Assembly: GCA_964464035.1 (NCBI GenBank)
Contig: CAYXEN010000010.1
Location: 1-59,321, forward strand
Length of the DNA: 59,321 bases
Reading direction: 5' to 3'
Source: CAYXEN01 sp964464035
GTDB taxonomy: Bacteria; Krumholzibacteriota; Krumholzibacteriia; WVZY01
Position numbers and translations under genes: made by a program
Notes under the pieces: model-generated
Seen by the model: only the letters and a program-made list of their open reading frames with translations
Database searches by the model: none
What the model was told of the DNA's origin: nothing
Shown: positions 24,517 through 31,972 of the stretch, piece after piece
How positions within the stretch are numbered: position 1 is the first letter of the stretch
Layout: the number at the start of each line of letters is the position of its first letter

Positions 24517-26256
24517 TCACTCGTCACTGATCCTGGCATCCACCACCCTGAGCTCGGTCCGGTGACGGTTCATGTAGTAGTTCTTCCTCACCTTGACGGC
24601 CACGTCGATCCTGCGCCCGAACAACGATGCGGGACTCGTGCTCAGCCCTCCATTGAAAAATATCGCTTCACCCGCCTCGCCCCGCTCGTCTTGGAAGAAG
24701 AGTTTCAGATGCCCGTTGCCCACTATCCTCGTGTCGTCCATCACCCGAAGTCTCGGGATCTTCCAAACCGGCTCCTTGTTGCCGTAACCGAAAGGTTCGC
24801 ACCGCGCGAAGAAATCGGCCAGCTCCAGAGTGCACTCCTCGAGCGTGAGCTCGCCGTCGATGAGCAAGACCGGCTTGGGGGGAAGCTCCTTCACGGCTTC
24901 GAGAAGCTGATCGCTGAGCCGATTGCGGAAGGCGTCCATCTTGTCCGTTCGAATCGTGACACCCACCGCCTGGGAATGACCGCCGTACCTGATCATCAGC
25001 TCCTTGCACTTGTCGAGCTCGCTCTTGAGATGCACACCGGGAACACTCCTCCCCGATCCTTTCGCCGTCTCCCCTGATATGCTGAAGAGGATCGCCGGAC
25101 GCCCGAGCGACTCGGCCAATTGGGAAGCGACTATCCCGAGCACCCCCTCATCCCACCTCTCGCTTCCAAGGATGAAACCGCCCAGCGAATCAGGGTCGGG
25201 TATCCTTTCGACCGCGTCCATCGCCTCCCTGTAGACGAGCTCGGTCAGTTCCCTCCTTCGCACGTTCTCCCGCTCGAGGACCGCGGCCAATCCCCTGGCC
25301 TCCGCTTCTTCTTCCGACAGGAGCAGCTCGAGAGCCGGGCGGGCCCTGGAAACTCTCCCCGGAGCGTTCAGCCTCGGGGCGAGCCTGAAAGATATGATGC
25401 CGGCGCTTATGTCCCCGCTCCTGGCCGAGGAGTTCTCTATCAAGGCCTTCATTCCCGGGCGGGGGGCGGAGTTGATGATCTCGAGTCCTTTGCGTGCGAA
25501 ATACCGGTTCTCCCCCACCAACGGGACGAGATCCCCGATCGTCGCCAGCGCGACGAGATCGAGAAGCTCGTCGGGCTCGACGTCACTCGTTACGCCGGAG
25601 GCATGGAGAGCCTGAACCAGCTTGAAAGCCACGCCCGTGCCGCATAGGTACTTGAAGGGGTATTCCTCGCCCGGGCGAAATGGATTCAACACGATGCCGG
25701 GAGGCAATTGCCGAGGAGGAAATTCGTGATGGTCGCATATTACGACATCTATGCCCGCGGATATCAGAGTCTCCACGAGCTCGCCATCGGATGTGCCACA
25801 ATCCACTGCAATCACAAGCCCCACCCCGTTCGCCAGAGCCCATTCGACCGCCCTCTTGGACAGCCCGTACCCGTCCTTTCGCCTGTCGGGCAGAAACCTG
25901 GCGACATTGGGAAGGATTCGGCGGAGATAGAGATAGAGGAGCGCGGTACCCGAAATCCCGTCCACGTCGTAATCCCCGTGGACCATGGCTTTCTTGCCGC
26001 GCCGCGCTGCATCCCTTATGCACTCCACCGCTTCTTCCATCCTGCCGAAAGCAAACGGATCGACGGCGAGGGAAGGATCGGGGCTGAGGTACATGCGGGC
26101 TTCGCTCTCCACCGCGAGAGAACGGGAAACGAGGAACCTCGCTCCGGCCCGCGGTATTCCAAGCGCAAGTGCGAGCTCGGCGGCTTCCGAGCTCTCAGGC
26201 TGGGATTGCGACTGCCAGTGGTATTTGTTCAGGTTGTTTTCCTCGCAGGTTTTCAA
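24517..26256 (-). CDS. recJ: single-stranded-DNA-specific exonuclease RecJ
   Basis: 579-residue DHH-family 5'-3' exonuclease used in RecF-pathway recombination and mismatch repair. Mn-binding motifs are visible: MVHGDYDVDGISG (DYDVDG), IAVDCGTSD and VICDHHEFPP, followed by the DHHA1 motif RYGGHSQAVGVTI near residue 420 and an OB-like C-terminus. The frame opens with TTG at 26256 and no strong ribosome site; the exact start is uncertain. It lies just downstream of rnpB. Confidence 0.93.
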   Translation of the reverse strand: MKTCEENNLNKYHWQSQSQPESSEAAELALALGIPRAGARFLVSRSLAVESEARMYLSPDPSLAVDPFAFGRMEEAVECIRDAARRGKKAMVHGDYDVDGISGTALLYLYLRRILPNVARFLPDRRKDGYGLSKRAVEWALANGVGLVIAVDCGTSDGELVETLISAGIDVVICDHHEFPPRQLPPGIVLNPFRPGEEYPFKYLCGTGVAFKLVQALHASGVTSDVEPDELLDLVALATIGDLVPLVGENRYFARKGLEIINSAPRPGMKALIENSSARSGDISAGIISFRLAPRLNAPGRVSRARPALELLLSEEEAEARGLAAVLERENVRRRELTELVYREAMDAVERIPDPDSLGGFILGSERWDEGVLGIVASQLAESLGRPAILFSISGETAKGSGRSVPGVHLKSELDKCKELMIRYGGHSQAVGVTIRTDKMDAFRNRLSDQLLEAVKELPPKPVLLIDGELTLEECTLELADFFARCEPFGYGNKEPVWKIPRLRVMDDTRIVGNGHLKLFFQDERGEAGEAIFFNGGLSTSPASLFGRRIDVAVKVRKNYYMNRHRTELRVVDARISDE

Positions 26257-26342
26257 TGACTCACGCAGGATTACATTTGATCCAACCGCGGCGGGAATCG
26301 AATGGGCACGAAGGCGGCGAGCTTCATCCCTGCCGCGTAGAA

Positions 26343-26711
26343 GGATCGGGGCAGGTCATAAGCCGAGTTCTGTTCCCGCCGAGCGGGTGACGACCATTTA
26401 TCTGGGATGCGCGTTGCCGCGCACCTCGAGCGACCAACCCGAGGGTCGAACGAAGCGGGGCGTCTTCTTCCCTCCTATTTGGTCTTACTCCGGGTGGGGT
26501 TTGCCTAGCTGCCGCCGTCACCGGCGGCACTGGTGAGCTCTTGCCTCACCTTTTCACCCTTGCCTCCCCTTGCGGGGTTAGGCGGTATTCTTTCTGTGGC
26601 ACTTTCCTTGGAATCGCTTCCACTGGGCGTTACCCAGCACCCTGCCCCGGGGAGCTCGGACTTTCCTCAGGCGGATGACCGCCCGCGGCCGTCGGCCTAC
26701 CCCGATCTCTA
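26343..26711 (-). ncRNA. rnpB: RNase P RNA, bacterial class A
   Basis: Catalytic RNA of tRNA 5' processing, about 365 nt. The minus strand contains the universal GAGGAAAGTCCGAGCTCC segment near the 5' end, ACAGAAAGAATACCGCC, GGTAAGAGCTCACC-like P10/P11 sequence (here GGCAAGAGCTCACCAG) and, near the 3' end, AGATAAATGGTCGTC and ACAGAACTCGGCTTATGACC. The ends pair as P1: GATCGGGGTAGG with CCTGCCCCGATC, with one G-U. The promoter directly upstream predicts a 5' end at about 26711. The 3' end is set by P1. Confidence 0.96.
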
Positions 26712-26717
26712 CGAGCA

Positions 26718-26746
26718 ATGATACTAGGAAAAGACCCGCCGGGCAA
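26718..26746 (-). promoter_or_regulatory. rnpB promoter
   Basis: TTGCCC (26741-26746), 17-base spacer, TATCAT (26718-26723). The expected start site about seven bases downstream coincides with the 5' end of RNase P RNA deduced from the P1 helix. Confidence 0.7.
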
Positions 26747-26755
26747 GCCGGAGGT

Positions 26756-27355
26756 TCAGATCTTGCCGTCAAGGGCGGCATTGGCCAGGCGATCCGCTTC
26801 GCGATTCTGCTCCCGTCTCACGTGCTCGATATCGACGCGGGCGAATCGCGCGATCAGCGACGCCGCCCGGGCATGCAGCTCGCGCAATACGGGATTCTTG
26901 ACCTTGTAGATCCCCTTCAGTTGCTTGACGACCAGTTCGCTGTCGAGCTTGAGCGAGAGCACACGGGCGCCCAACTCCCCGGCGAGCTCGAGAGCCATTA
27001 TCACTCCCTGGTACTCGGCGTAGTTGTTCGTGGCTTTACCCAGTTTCCGGGCCCTCTTCAAGAGCGATGTTCCGTCCTCGGCGTAGAAGACCACCGCGCA
27101 GGCCGCATCGCCGGGATTGCCGCGCGAGGCGCCGTCGGCATGTGCGATCAGCCTTTCTTGCCCGAGGGCGACGGGATTGGCCGACCTCTCGAGAAGAACG
27201 ATCAATTCATCGAGGGCTCGATCCAGAGCCGTTGGATCCAGCCCGATCGCTTCGGCGCGCTCCAGGAGGTCTCCCCCGGCCCTGAGGGCGCGAACCAGAT
27301 CCAACAGCTTCGCAGCGGTTTCGACATCGTCAATAATGGACAAGGATCCTACCAC
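26756..27355 (-). CDS. RNase HI-family protein
   Basis: 199 residues. After a helical N-terminal extension (about 1-65) comes an RNase H fold with the four acidic positions: HADGASRGNPGDA, NNYAEYQGV, KLDSELVVKQLKG and REQNREADRLANAA. This matches the plant-type/archaeal-like 'ribonuclease HI family' (RnhA subgroup) rather than E. coli RnhA. It is expected to cut RNA in RNA-DNA hybrids. The GTG start at 27355 overlaps the end of the zinc-ribbon gene by 26 bases, so translation is coupled. The extension is of unknown role. Confidence 0.85.
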   Translation of the reverse strand: MVGSLSIIDDVETAAKLLDLVRALRAGGDLLERAEAIGLDPTALDRALDELIVLLERSANPVALGQERLIAHADGASRGNPGDAACAVVFYAEDGTSLLKRARKLGKATNNYAEYQGVIMALELAGELGARVLSLKLDSELVVKQLKGIYKVKNPVLRELHARAASLIARFARVDIEHVRREQNREADRLANAALDGKI

Positions 27356-28040
27356 ATCCTTCGCAGCAGACGATCTGGTCGTTCTTCTTGACCTCGTTCA
27401 CCGTTTGCGGGGGAATCCGCGAGAAACAGCCCTGGCAGATCTCGTTGACCACGTTGGTGACGGCGAAATCCCCCCACTTGGACAGCAACCTTTCATACTT
27501 CTTCTTTATATGGGTATCGAGTTCCTTGAGAAGTGCCGGCTTCTGCCCTTCGAGTCTCTTGATCTCGGCCTCGAGGTAGTTCATTCTCTGCTCGAGTCGT
27601 TTCCGGTCCTCTTCGAGACTGCTTTTCTCGTCTGCGATCTTTTTCATGAATGCATCGTTGCGTCCCGCCTGAGCCTCGATCTCATCCATCAGAATGAGCA
27701 GCCTCTCCTCCTTTCCGTCTATCTCCTTCTCCAGGTTCTCTATCTCTTTGAGCAACGCTGTATACTCCTTGTTCGTCTTGATATCCAGAAGCTGGGTCTT
27801 GTATTTCTTGACAAGCTCGGCATCGTCTTCGAGCTTCACCTCCAAGTCGCGCCGTTCCTTCTTCAATTGCTGCAAATGATCGTTCGCCTCCTTTTCGGAT
27901 CTCTCCGCTTCGGCGGCCATCTTGGCGTTCAGATCCAGCTTGCCGGGCAGGCCCTGAAGTTCGGTGCGAAGCCCGCTCAGGTCCGCGTCTATCTTGGCTA
28001 TGGAGACGAGTATGTTGATATCATGTCGCAGATCCATCAT
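27330..28040 (-). CDS. coiled-coil zinc-ribbon protein (DUF164/CdsZ family)
   Basis: 236 residues: a long coiled coil (about 15-185, rich in Lys/Glu heptads) followed by a C4 zinc ribbon, CQGCFSRIPPQ and CCEGCGRIL. Members of this family (CdsZ, YacL/HP0958-like) bind proteins or RNA; the Helicobacter homologue acts in flagellar/RpoN regulation. A general role is not settled. Start chosen at the ATG at 28040 after AGAGGAAAAGCA. A strong terminator-like hairpin ends only about 14 bases upstream, so expression may depend on readthrough. Confidence 0.82.
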   Translation of the reverse strand: MMDLRHDINILVSIAKIDADLSGLRTELQGLPGKLDLNAKMAAEAERSEKEANDHLQQLKKERRDLEVKLEDDAELVKKYKTQLLDIKTNKEYTALLKEIENLEKEIDGKEERLLILMDEIEAQAGRNDAFMKKIADEKSSLEEDRKRLEQRMNYLEAEIKRLEGQKPALLKELDTHIKKKYERLLSKWGDFAVTNVVNEICQGCFSRIPPQTVNEVKKNDQIVCCEGCGRILVHY

Positions 28041-28053
28041 TGCTTTTCCTCTC

Positions 28054-28085
28054 AAAAAAACGAGCCTCTCTATAAAGAGAAGCTC
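28054..28085 (-). terminator. intrinsic terminator immediately before the cdsZ-like gene
   Basis: Ten-pair stem (GAGCTTCTCT with AGAGAGGCTC, one T-G) at 28062-28085 with a TTAT loop, then seven T residues at 28054-28060 on the minus strand. It ends the micro-ORF unit or acts as an attenuator for cdsZ. Confidence 0.75.
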
Positions 28086-28158
28086 ATCGGCTCGATACTC
28101 CGTTTTCGACGGTTCTCCGCCTCACGGGTTTGATTATCTTGTCGGCTGCACCTTCCAT
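28084..28158 (-). CDS. possible 24-codon micro-ORF between promoter and terminator
   Basis: ATG at 28158, TGA at 28084-28086, peptide starting MEGAADKIIKPVRRR, basic in the middle. An in-frame GTG 12 bases upstream would give 28 residues. The frame closes exactly where the terminator stem begins, and a good promoter lies about 40 bases upstream of the ATG, so the arrangement looks like a complete tiny gene. Against it, there is no clear Shine-Dalgarno sequence and no family I recognise; it could be a leader peptide or chance in a small RNA. Confidence 0.35.
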   Translation of the reverse strand: MEGAADKIIKPVRRRTVENGVSSR

Positions 28159-28196
28159 GTTCAAGTTCACTCGGAATCGATTACACAGGCATCGAG

Positions 28197-28224
28197 TGTA
28201 TACCTCCCCTCACGGGTGAGTCAA
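28197..28224 (-). promoter_or_regulatory. promoter of the micro-ORF / cdsZ leader
   Basis: TTGACT (28219-28224), 16-base spacer, TATACA (28197-28202). It lies directly after the tRNA terminator and reads into the 130-nt region that ends at the second terminator before cdsZ. Confidence 0.6.
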
Positions 28225-28233
28225 GCCCATAAG

Positions 28234-28263
28234 AAAAAAAGAGCTCCTCACCGGGAGAAGCTC
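28234..28263 (-). terminator. intrinsic terminator downstream of the CAT tRNA
   Basis: Nine-pair stem GAGCTTCTC / GAGGAGCTC (28241-28263, one T-G) with a five-base loop, followed by seven T residues at 28234-28240. Ends the rpoD-tRNA transcript. Confidence 0.8.
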
Positions 28264-28273
28264 CTTGATTCAA

Positions 28274-28349
28274 TGGTGGGCCCACTAGGACTCGAACCTA
28301 GGACCAACCGGTTATGAGCCGGTAGCTCTACCGACTGAGCTATGGGCCC
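28274..28349 (-). tRNA. tRNA with CAT anticodon (Met elongator or Ile2)
   Basis: 76 nt including encoded CCA. Acceptor GGGCCCA pairs with TGGGCCC; D-arm AGCTCAGTCGGTAGAGC; anticodon loop CTCATAA with anticodon CAT; T-arm TAGGTTCGAGTCCTA. CAT can be elongator Met or lysidine-modified Ile2, and I cannot separate these here. It is not the initiator, whose 1-72 mismatch is absent. It lies 26 bases after rpoD. Confidence 0.95.
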
Positions 28350-28375
28350 CTCGAACGAAACTCGAGCCTTGCGGC

Positions 28376-30130
28376 CTATATTATATCCGTGTACCCCTTC
28401 AGCTTTCGCGCCCGGCTGGGATGCTGCAGTTTCTTCAAGGCCTTCGCCTCTATCTGCCTGACGCGCTCACGGGTGACGTTGAATATCGTTCCCACTTCTT
28501 CCAGCGTGCGCGGCGTCCCGTCCCCCAGGCCGAACCTCAGCCTGATGACTTTCTCCTCCCTGCGCGTCAGAGTGCTCAGGACCTTGGTAAGCTGGTCCCT
28601 GAGCATTGCGTGGGCGGCCGAATGCGCCGGTGATGTGGCCGAAGTGTCTTCTATGAAATCAGACAGGTTACTATCTTCATCTTCGCCTATGGGCCTGTCA
28701 AGCGAAATCGGTTCCATGCTCGCCTTCATTACGCTCTTGACCTTCTCGAGAGGATAGTTGAGCTTCTTGGCCACTTCCTCGGGAGTGGGGTCGCGTCCGT
28801 TCTCCTGCACCAGGGACCTGGCCGTCCTCGACACCTTGTTGATCGCTTCGATCATGTGCACCGGGACCCTGATGGTACGGGCCTGGTCGGCTATCGCCCT
28901 CGTTATCGCCTGCCTTATCCACCAAGTCGCGTACGTGCTGAACTTGTATCCCTTGCGGTAATCGAACTTGTCGACCGCCCGCATCAAACCGCTGTTCCCC
29001 TCCTGGATGAGGTCGAGGAACTCCAATCCCCGGTTCGTATATCGCTTGGCGATCGCTATGACCAGGCGCACGTTGGCTTCGATCATCTCTTTCTTCGCCT
29101 TCTGCACCTTGAGCTCGCCTTTGCGGATCGTATCGATCACATCGTCGAGCTCGTCACTGCTTATGTTCTCCTGTTTCTCGAGGCGCCGGATATCCTTCTT
29201 TATACCCTTTATCTTCTTGAGAAAATCCTCGAGCATCTCGAGAGTCCACGTTCCCCTTCCCTTGATGGTGATCGACCTCTTGCGCTTGTAGCTCTTCAGC
29301 TTCTGGATCTTCTCCTTGAGCTCTTTCTCGTCCATCTGGACGAAGTTCTCGTATTCCTTGAGCTTCTTCTCCAGTTCCTTGAACTGATCCCGCTTGCTCC
29401 TTATGAGCTCGACGATCCGCTCGAGCTGCTTCGGGTTGAGCTGGAGCTTCTGATATTCGTCGAAGAGTTTTTCCCTTCTTATCTCGATGGATCGCTCTAT
29501 GACGGTTCTCTTCGCCGCGTACTTCTTGAGCTTCGCCTTCTTCTCCAACTCCACTATTTCTTTGCGAAGTTTGGCGATCTTCTTTATGGGGCGGAAACGA
29601 TTGAGTCGCTCTTTCTTGCCCGTGTAATGAGGGTGCAGGCCACCCGTCTCCACCTGGATGACTTCCTCCAGGCGCAGCTCCCCCTTCTCCACCCTCGACG
29701 CCAGGGTCTCGAGCTCCCTTATCGGGCTGTCCAGTGAGAAAACCGCTCTCGCCACCATCAAGTGGCCGTCTTCGATCCGCTTGGCGATCTCCACTTCGCC
29801 CTCGCGATCCAAGAGCGGGACCTTGCCCATCTCGCGCAGGTACATCCGGACCGGGTCGTCGTAGCGTATGACCGCCTTCATCATCTCTTCGGACTTGGTC
29901 TCCTCCTTCTCTTCCCTTCGCTTCTTGGCCTGCATCTTGAGCTTGGCCTTCTCGGGAGAATCGAAATAGTCGATTTTTTCCTCGCTGAGGCGGTCGTAGA
30001 GGAGAACGATATTTTCCGGCGAGAAATCATCTCCTATCAGCGCATCGATCTCGTGATTGAGGATGTAGCCCTTCTCTTCGACAACTCTCCGAATGTCTTC
30101 GAGTACGTCTTCGAACTTATCGAGATCCAT
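28376..30130 (-). CDS. rpoD: primary sigma factor RpoD
   Basis: 584-residue housekeeping sigma factor. Region 1.1-like start (MDLDKFEDVLEDIRR), region 1.2 (YDDPVRMYLREMGKVPLLDREGE...), then a large basic, coiled insertion (about residues 165-355). Region 2 follows (NLRLVI-type ANVRLVIAIAKRYTNRG, KGYKFSTYATWWIRQAITRA), then region 3, and region 4 with EEVGTIFNVTRERVRQIEAKALKKL. The non-conserved region is Lys/Glu-rich and strongly positive. Start at 30130 follows AAAGGGGG. It follows dnaG by 28 bases, as in the classical dnaG-rpoD macromolecular synthesis operon. Confidence 0.96.
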   Translation of the reverse strand: MDLDKFEDVLEDIRRVVEEKGYILNHEIDALIGDDFSPENIVLLYDRLSEEKIDYFDSPEKAKLKMQAKKRREEKEETKSEEMMKAVIRYDDPVRMYLREMGKVPLLDREGEVEIAKRIEDGHLMVARAVFSLDSPIRELETLASRVEKGELRLEEVIQVETGGLHPHYTGKKERLNRFRPIKKIAKLRKEIVELEKKAKLKKYAAKRTVIERSIEIRREKLFDEYQKLQLNPKQLERIVELIRSKRDQFKELEKKLKEYENFVQMDEKELKEKIQKLKSYKRKRSITIKGRGTWTLEMLEDFLKKIKGIKKDIRRLEKQENISSDELDDVIDTIRKGELKVQKAKKEMIEANVRLVIAIAKRYTNRGLEFLDLIQEGNSGLMRAVDKFDYRKGYKFSTYATWWIRQAITRAIADQARTIRVPVHMIEAINKVSRTARSLVQENGRDPTPEEVAKKLNYPLEKVKSVMKASMEPISLDRPIGEDEDSNLSDFIEDTSATSPAHSAAHAMLRDQLTKVLSTLTRREEKVIRLRFGLGDGTPRTLEEVGTIFNVTRERVRQIEAKALKKLQHPSRARKLKGYTDII

Positions 30131-30158
30131 TCTACCCCCTTTATCCCCTTGCCTGGGT

Positions 30159-31916
30159 TCAGAGCTGGGACAAAGCAATCTTCAATCGATTGTAATACTC
30201 GGCGACCGCGACCGCCTCGTCACTCTCCTCAGGCAATCGACGCAACTTCTCACTCAGAACTCTAAGTTCATCACGGATTTTGAATTCCTTCATCCGTTTA
30301 ATGTAATCCTTGAGAAGTTTCGTTGAATCTCCTGGAGGGATGGAGATGAGAGCGATCTCTGCCGCCAAACCCGCCATTCCGGCGTCCTCGCTGAGACGCT
30401 GGAACTCTTTACTGCCTAAATCAATATGCTTTTCCAACGCCGAGTCAAGAAGTTTATACAACTCGGCGCAGGAATCTTGATGAAAATCATCGTAATCGAG
30501 CCTCGAACTTGCTTCCCTGGCCAGGTCCGGACTCTCCATCATGAGTCTCAAGGTCGTCTTCTCCAGCCGAACCCGGTCCAGGTCTTCCGCCTTGCCGTGT
30601 TTATCCTCTTCGCCCGCCCGCTTGGTGTCCGGCGTTCGGCGCCCCGACCTTCGCGCCTTCTCCATGAGCGCTTCGATTCCAACTGCGAAGACCCTGGACA
30701 GCTCCTCCAGGATCATTTCCTTGTGGATCTTGTCCGAAGCGCGGGAGACGCCCTCGAGGACCCGCCTGAGAAGGGCCTCCCTCTCGCCGAGAGAAGTCAT
30801 TCTATGCTTCACGAGGTAGCTTAAGAACGCGAAATAATCCATTGCCCTGCCGACAGTTGCTGACACGCCTTCCTCCCCCTTCTTGAAGGCCAGCGTGTCG
30901 GGGTCCTCCCCGTCCTCGAGAAGGGCGACCTTGACGGAAAGGTTCTGGGCCAACAGCTGGGCTCCCGCCGCCACCGCTCCCGAAAGCCCGGCAGCGTCTC
31001 CGTCCGGCAGCAGGACGGCTGCGGAGGTGAGCCTTCGCAGGACCCGCGCATGCTCCTCGGTGAGCGCCGTCCCGCACGTCGCCATGCAGTTCGTGAAGCC
31101 CGCCTGATGAAGCGCTATGCAATCGGTGTATCCCTCCACGAGGATCGCCGCCTTGCGGTTCCTCACCGCTTCACGCGCGTGGTTTATTCCGAAGAAAGTT
31201 CTTCGCTTCTTGAAGATGGGACTCTCCACCGAATTCAGATATTTCGGTTCCACCGACTTGGAAAGCGACCGCGCGCCGAAGGCGATGGTTCTTCCCGATA
31301 GAGACACGATGGGAAACATCAACCGCTTGCGGAAATAATCGTAGTAGCCGCCTCCCTCCCTCGCCACCACGAGCTTCAATTCCTTGAGAACCTCCAGGGG
31401 AAGCCCCTTGTTCCTGGCCGCCTTGAACAGGCCGTCCCAGCCTTCCGGGGCGAGACCGAGTTTGAACCTCTCGACCGATTCCTCCGATATCCCCCTCCTC
31501 TGCAGGTAGTCCCTCACCGGGGCGCCCCTCCTGCCGCGAAGCACGTTGCCGTACCACTCGGCGGCGAATTCGTTCGCCCTATAGAGGGCTTCGTTGCGAC
31601 CCTCGTCCTTGCCGGCTCCGGGGGAGAAACTCACCTTCACGCCGCATTCCTCGCCGAGAGTCTTGACCGCTTCCGGAAAGGACACTCCTTCCATCTCCAT
31701 GACGAACCCGAAGACGTTGCCTCCCTTACCGCACCCGAAACAATGGTAGATCTGCTTCTCGGGGCTCACCATGAAGCTCGGCGTCTTCTCGTCGTGAAAA
31801 GGACAGAGCGCCTTGTAATTGCTTCCCGAGCGCTTCAATTCGACGTAGTGTGAAACGACATCCACTATGTCCGTCTTGTCCCTTATCTCTTCGATTACGT
31901 TGTCGGGGATGAACAA
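30159..31916 (-). CDS. dnaG: DNA primase
   Basis: 585-residue replicative primase. CHC2 zinc ribbon CPFHDEKTPSF...HCFGCGKGG (residues about 40-65); Toprim domain with AILVEGYTDCIALH, ATCGTALTEEH and LLPDGDAAGL (about 255-310); and a C-terminal helical part for DnaB contact. The open frame extends to a GTG at 31976 that overlaps the mutS2 stop. However, TTG at 31916 is preceded by AGGAG at seven bases and gives the usual primase N-terminus (FIPDNVIEEIRDKTDIV), so I use it. Cotranscribed with mutS2 and rpoD. Confidence 0.95.
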   Translation of the reverse strand: MFIPDNVIEEIRDKTDIVDVVSHYVELKRSGSNYKALCPFHDEKTPSFMVSPEKQIYHCFGCGKGGNVFGFVMEMEGVSFPEAVKTLGEECGVKVSFSPGAGKDEGRNEALYRANEFAAEWYGNVLRGRRGAPVRDYLQRRGISEESVERFKLGLAPEGWDGLFKAARNKGLPLEVLKELKLVVAREGGGYYDYFRKRLMFPIVSLSGRTIAFGARSLSKSVEPKYLNSVESPIFKKRRTFFGINHAREAVRNRKAAILVEGYTDCIALHQAGFTNCMATCGTALTEEHARVLRRLTSAAVLLPDGDAAGLSGAVAAGAQLLAQNLSVKVALLEDGEDPDTLAFKKGEEGVSATVGRAMDYFAFLSYLVKHRMTSLGEREALLRRVLEGVSRASDKIHKEMILEELSRVFAVGIEALMEKARRSGRRTPDTKRAGEEDKHGKAEDLDRVRLEKTTLRLMMESPDLAREASSRLDYDDFHQDSCAELYKLLDSALEKHIDLGSKEFQRLSEDAGMAGLAAEIALISIPPGDSTKLLKDYIKRMKEFKIRDELRVLSEKLRRLPEESDEAVAVAEYYNRLKIALSQL

Positions 31917-31972
31917 ACTCTCGACTCCTGTTCCGGGGAAAAGCCGCGCAGCTTGCGAAGTCGCCGGCCGTT

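Noticed and set aside
28086..28190. Signal recognition particle RNA suggested by GGAAGG followed by GCAGCC
   Set aside because: The conserved GGAAGGAAGCAGCC apical loop is not complete and the flanking bases do not form the required helix.
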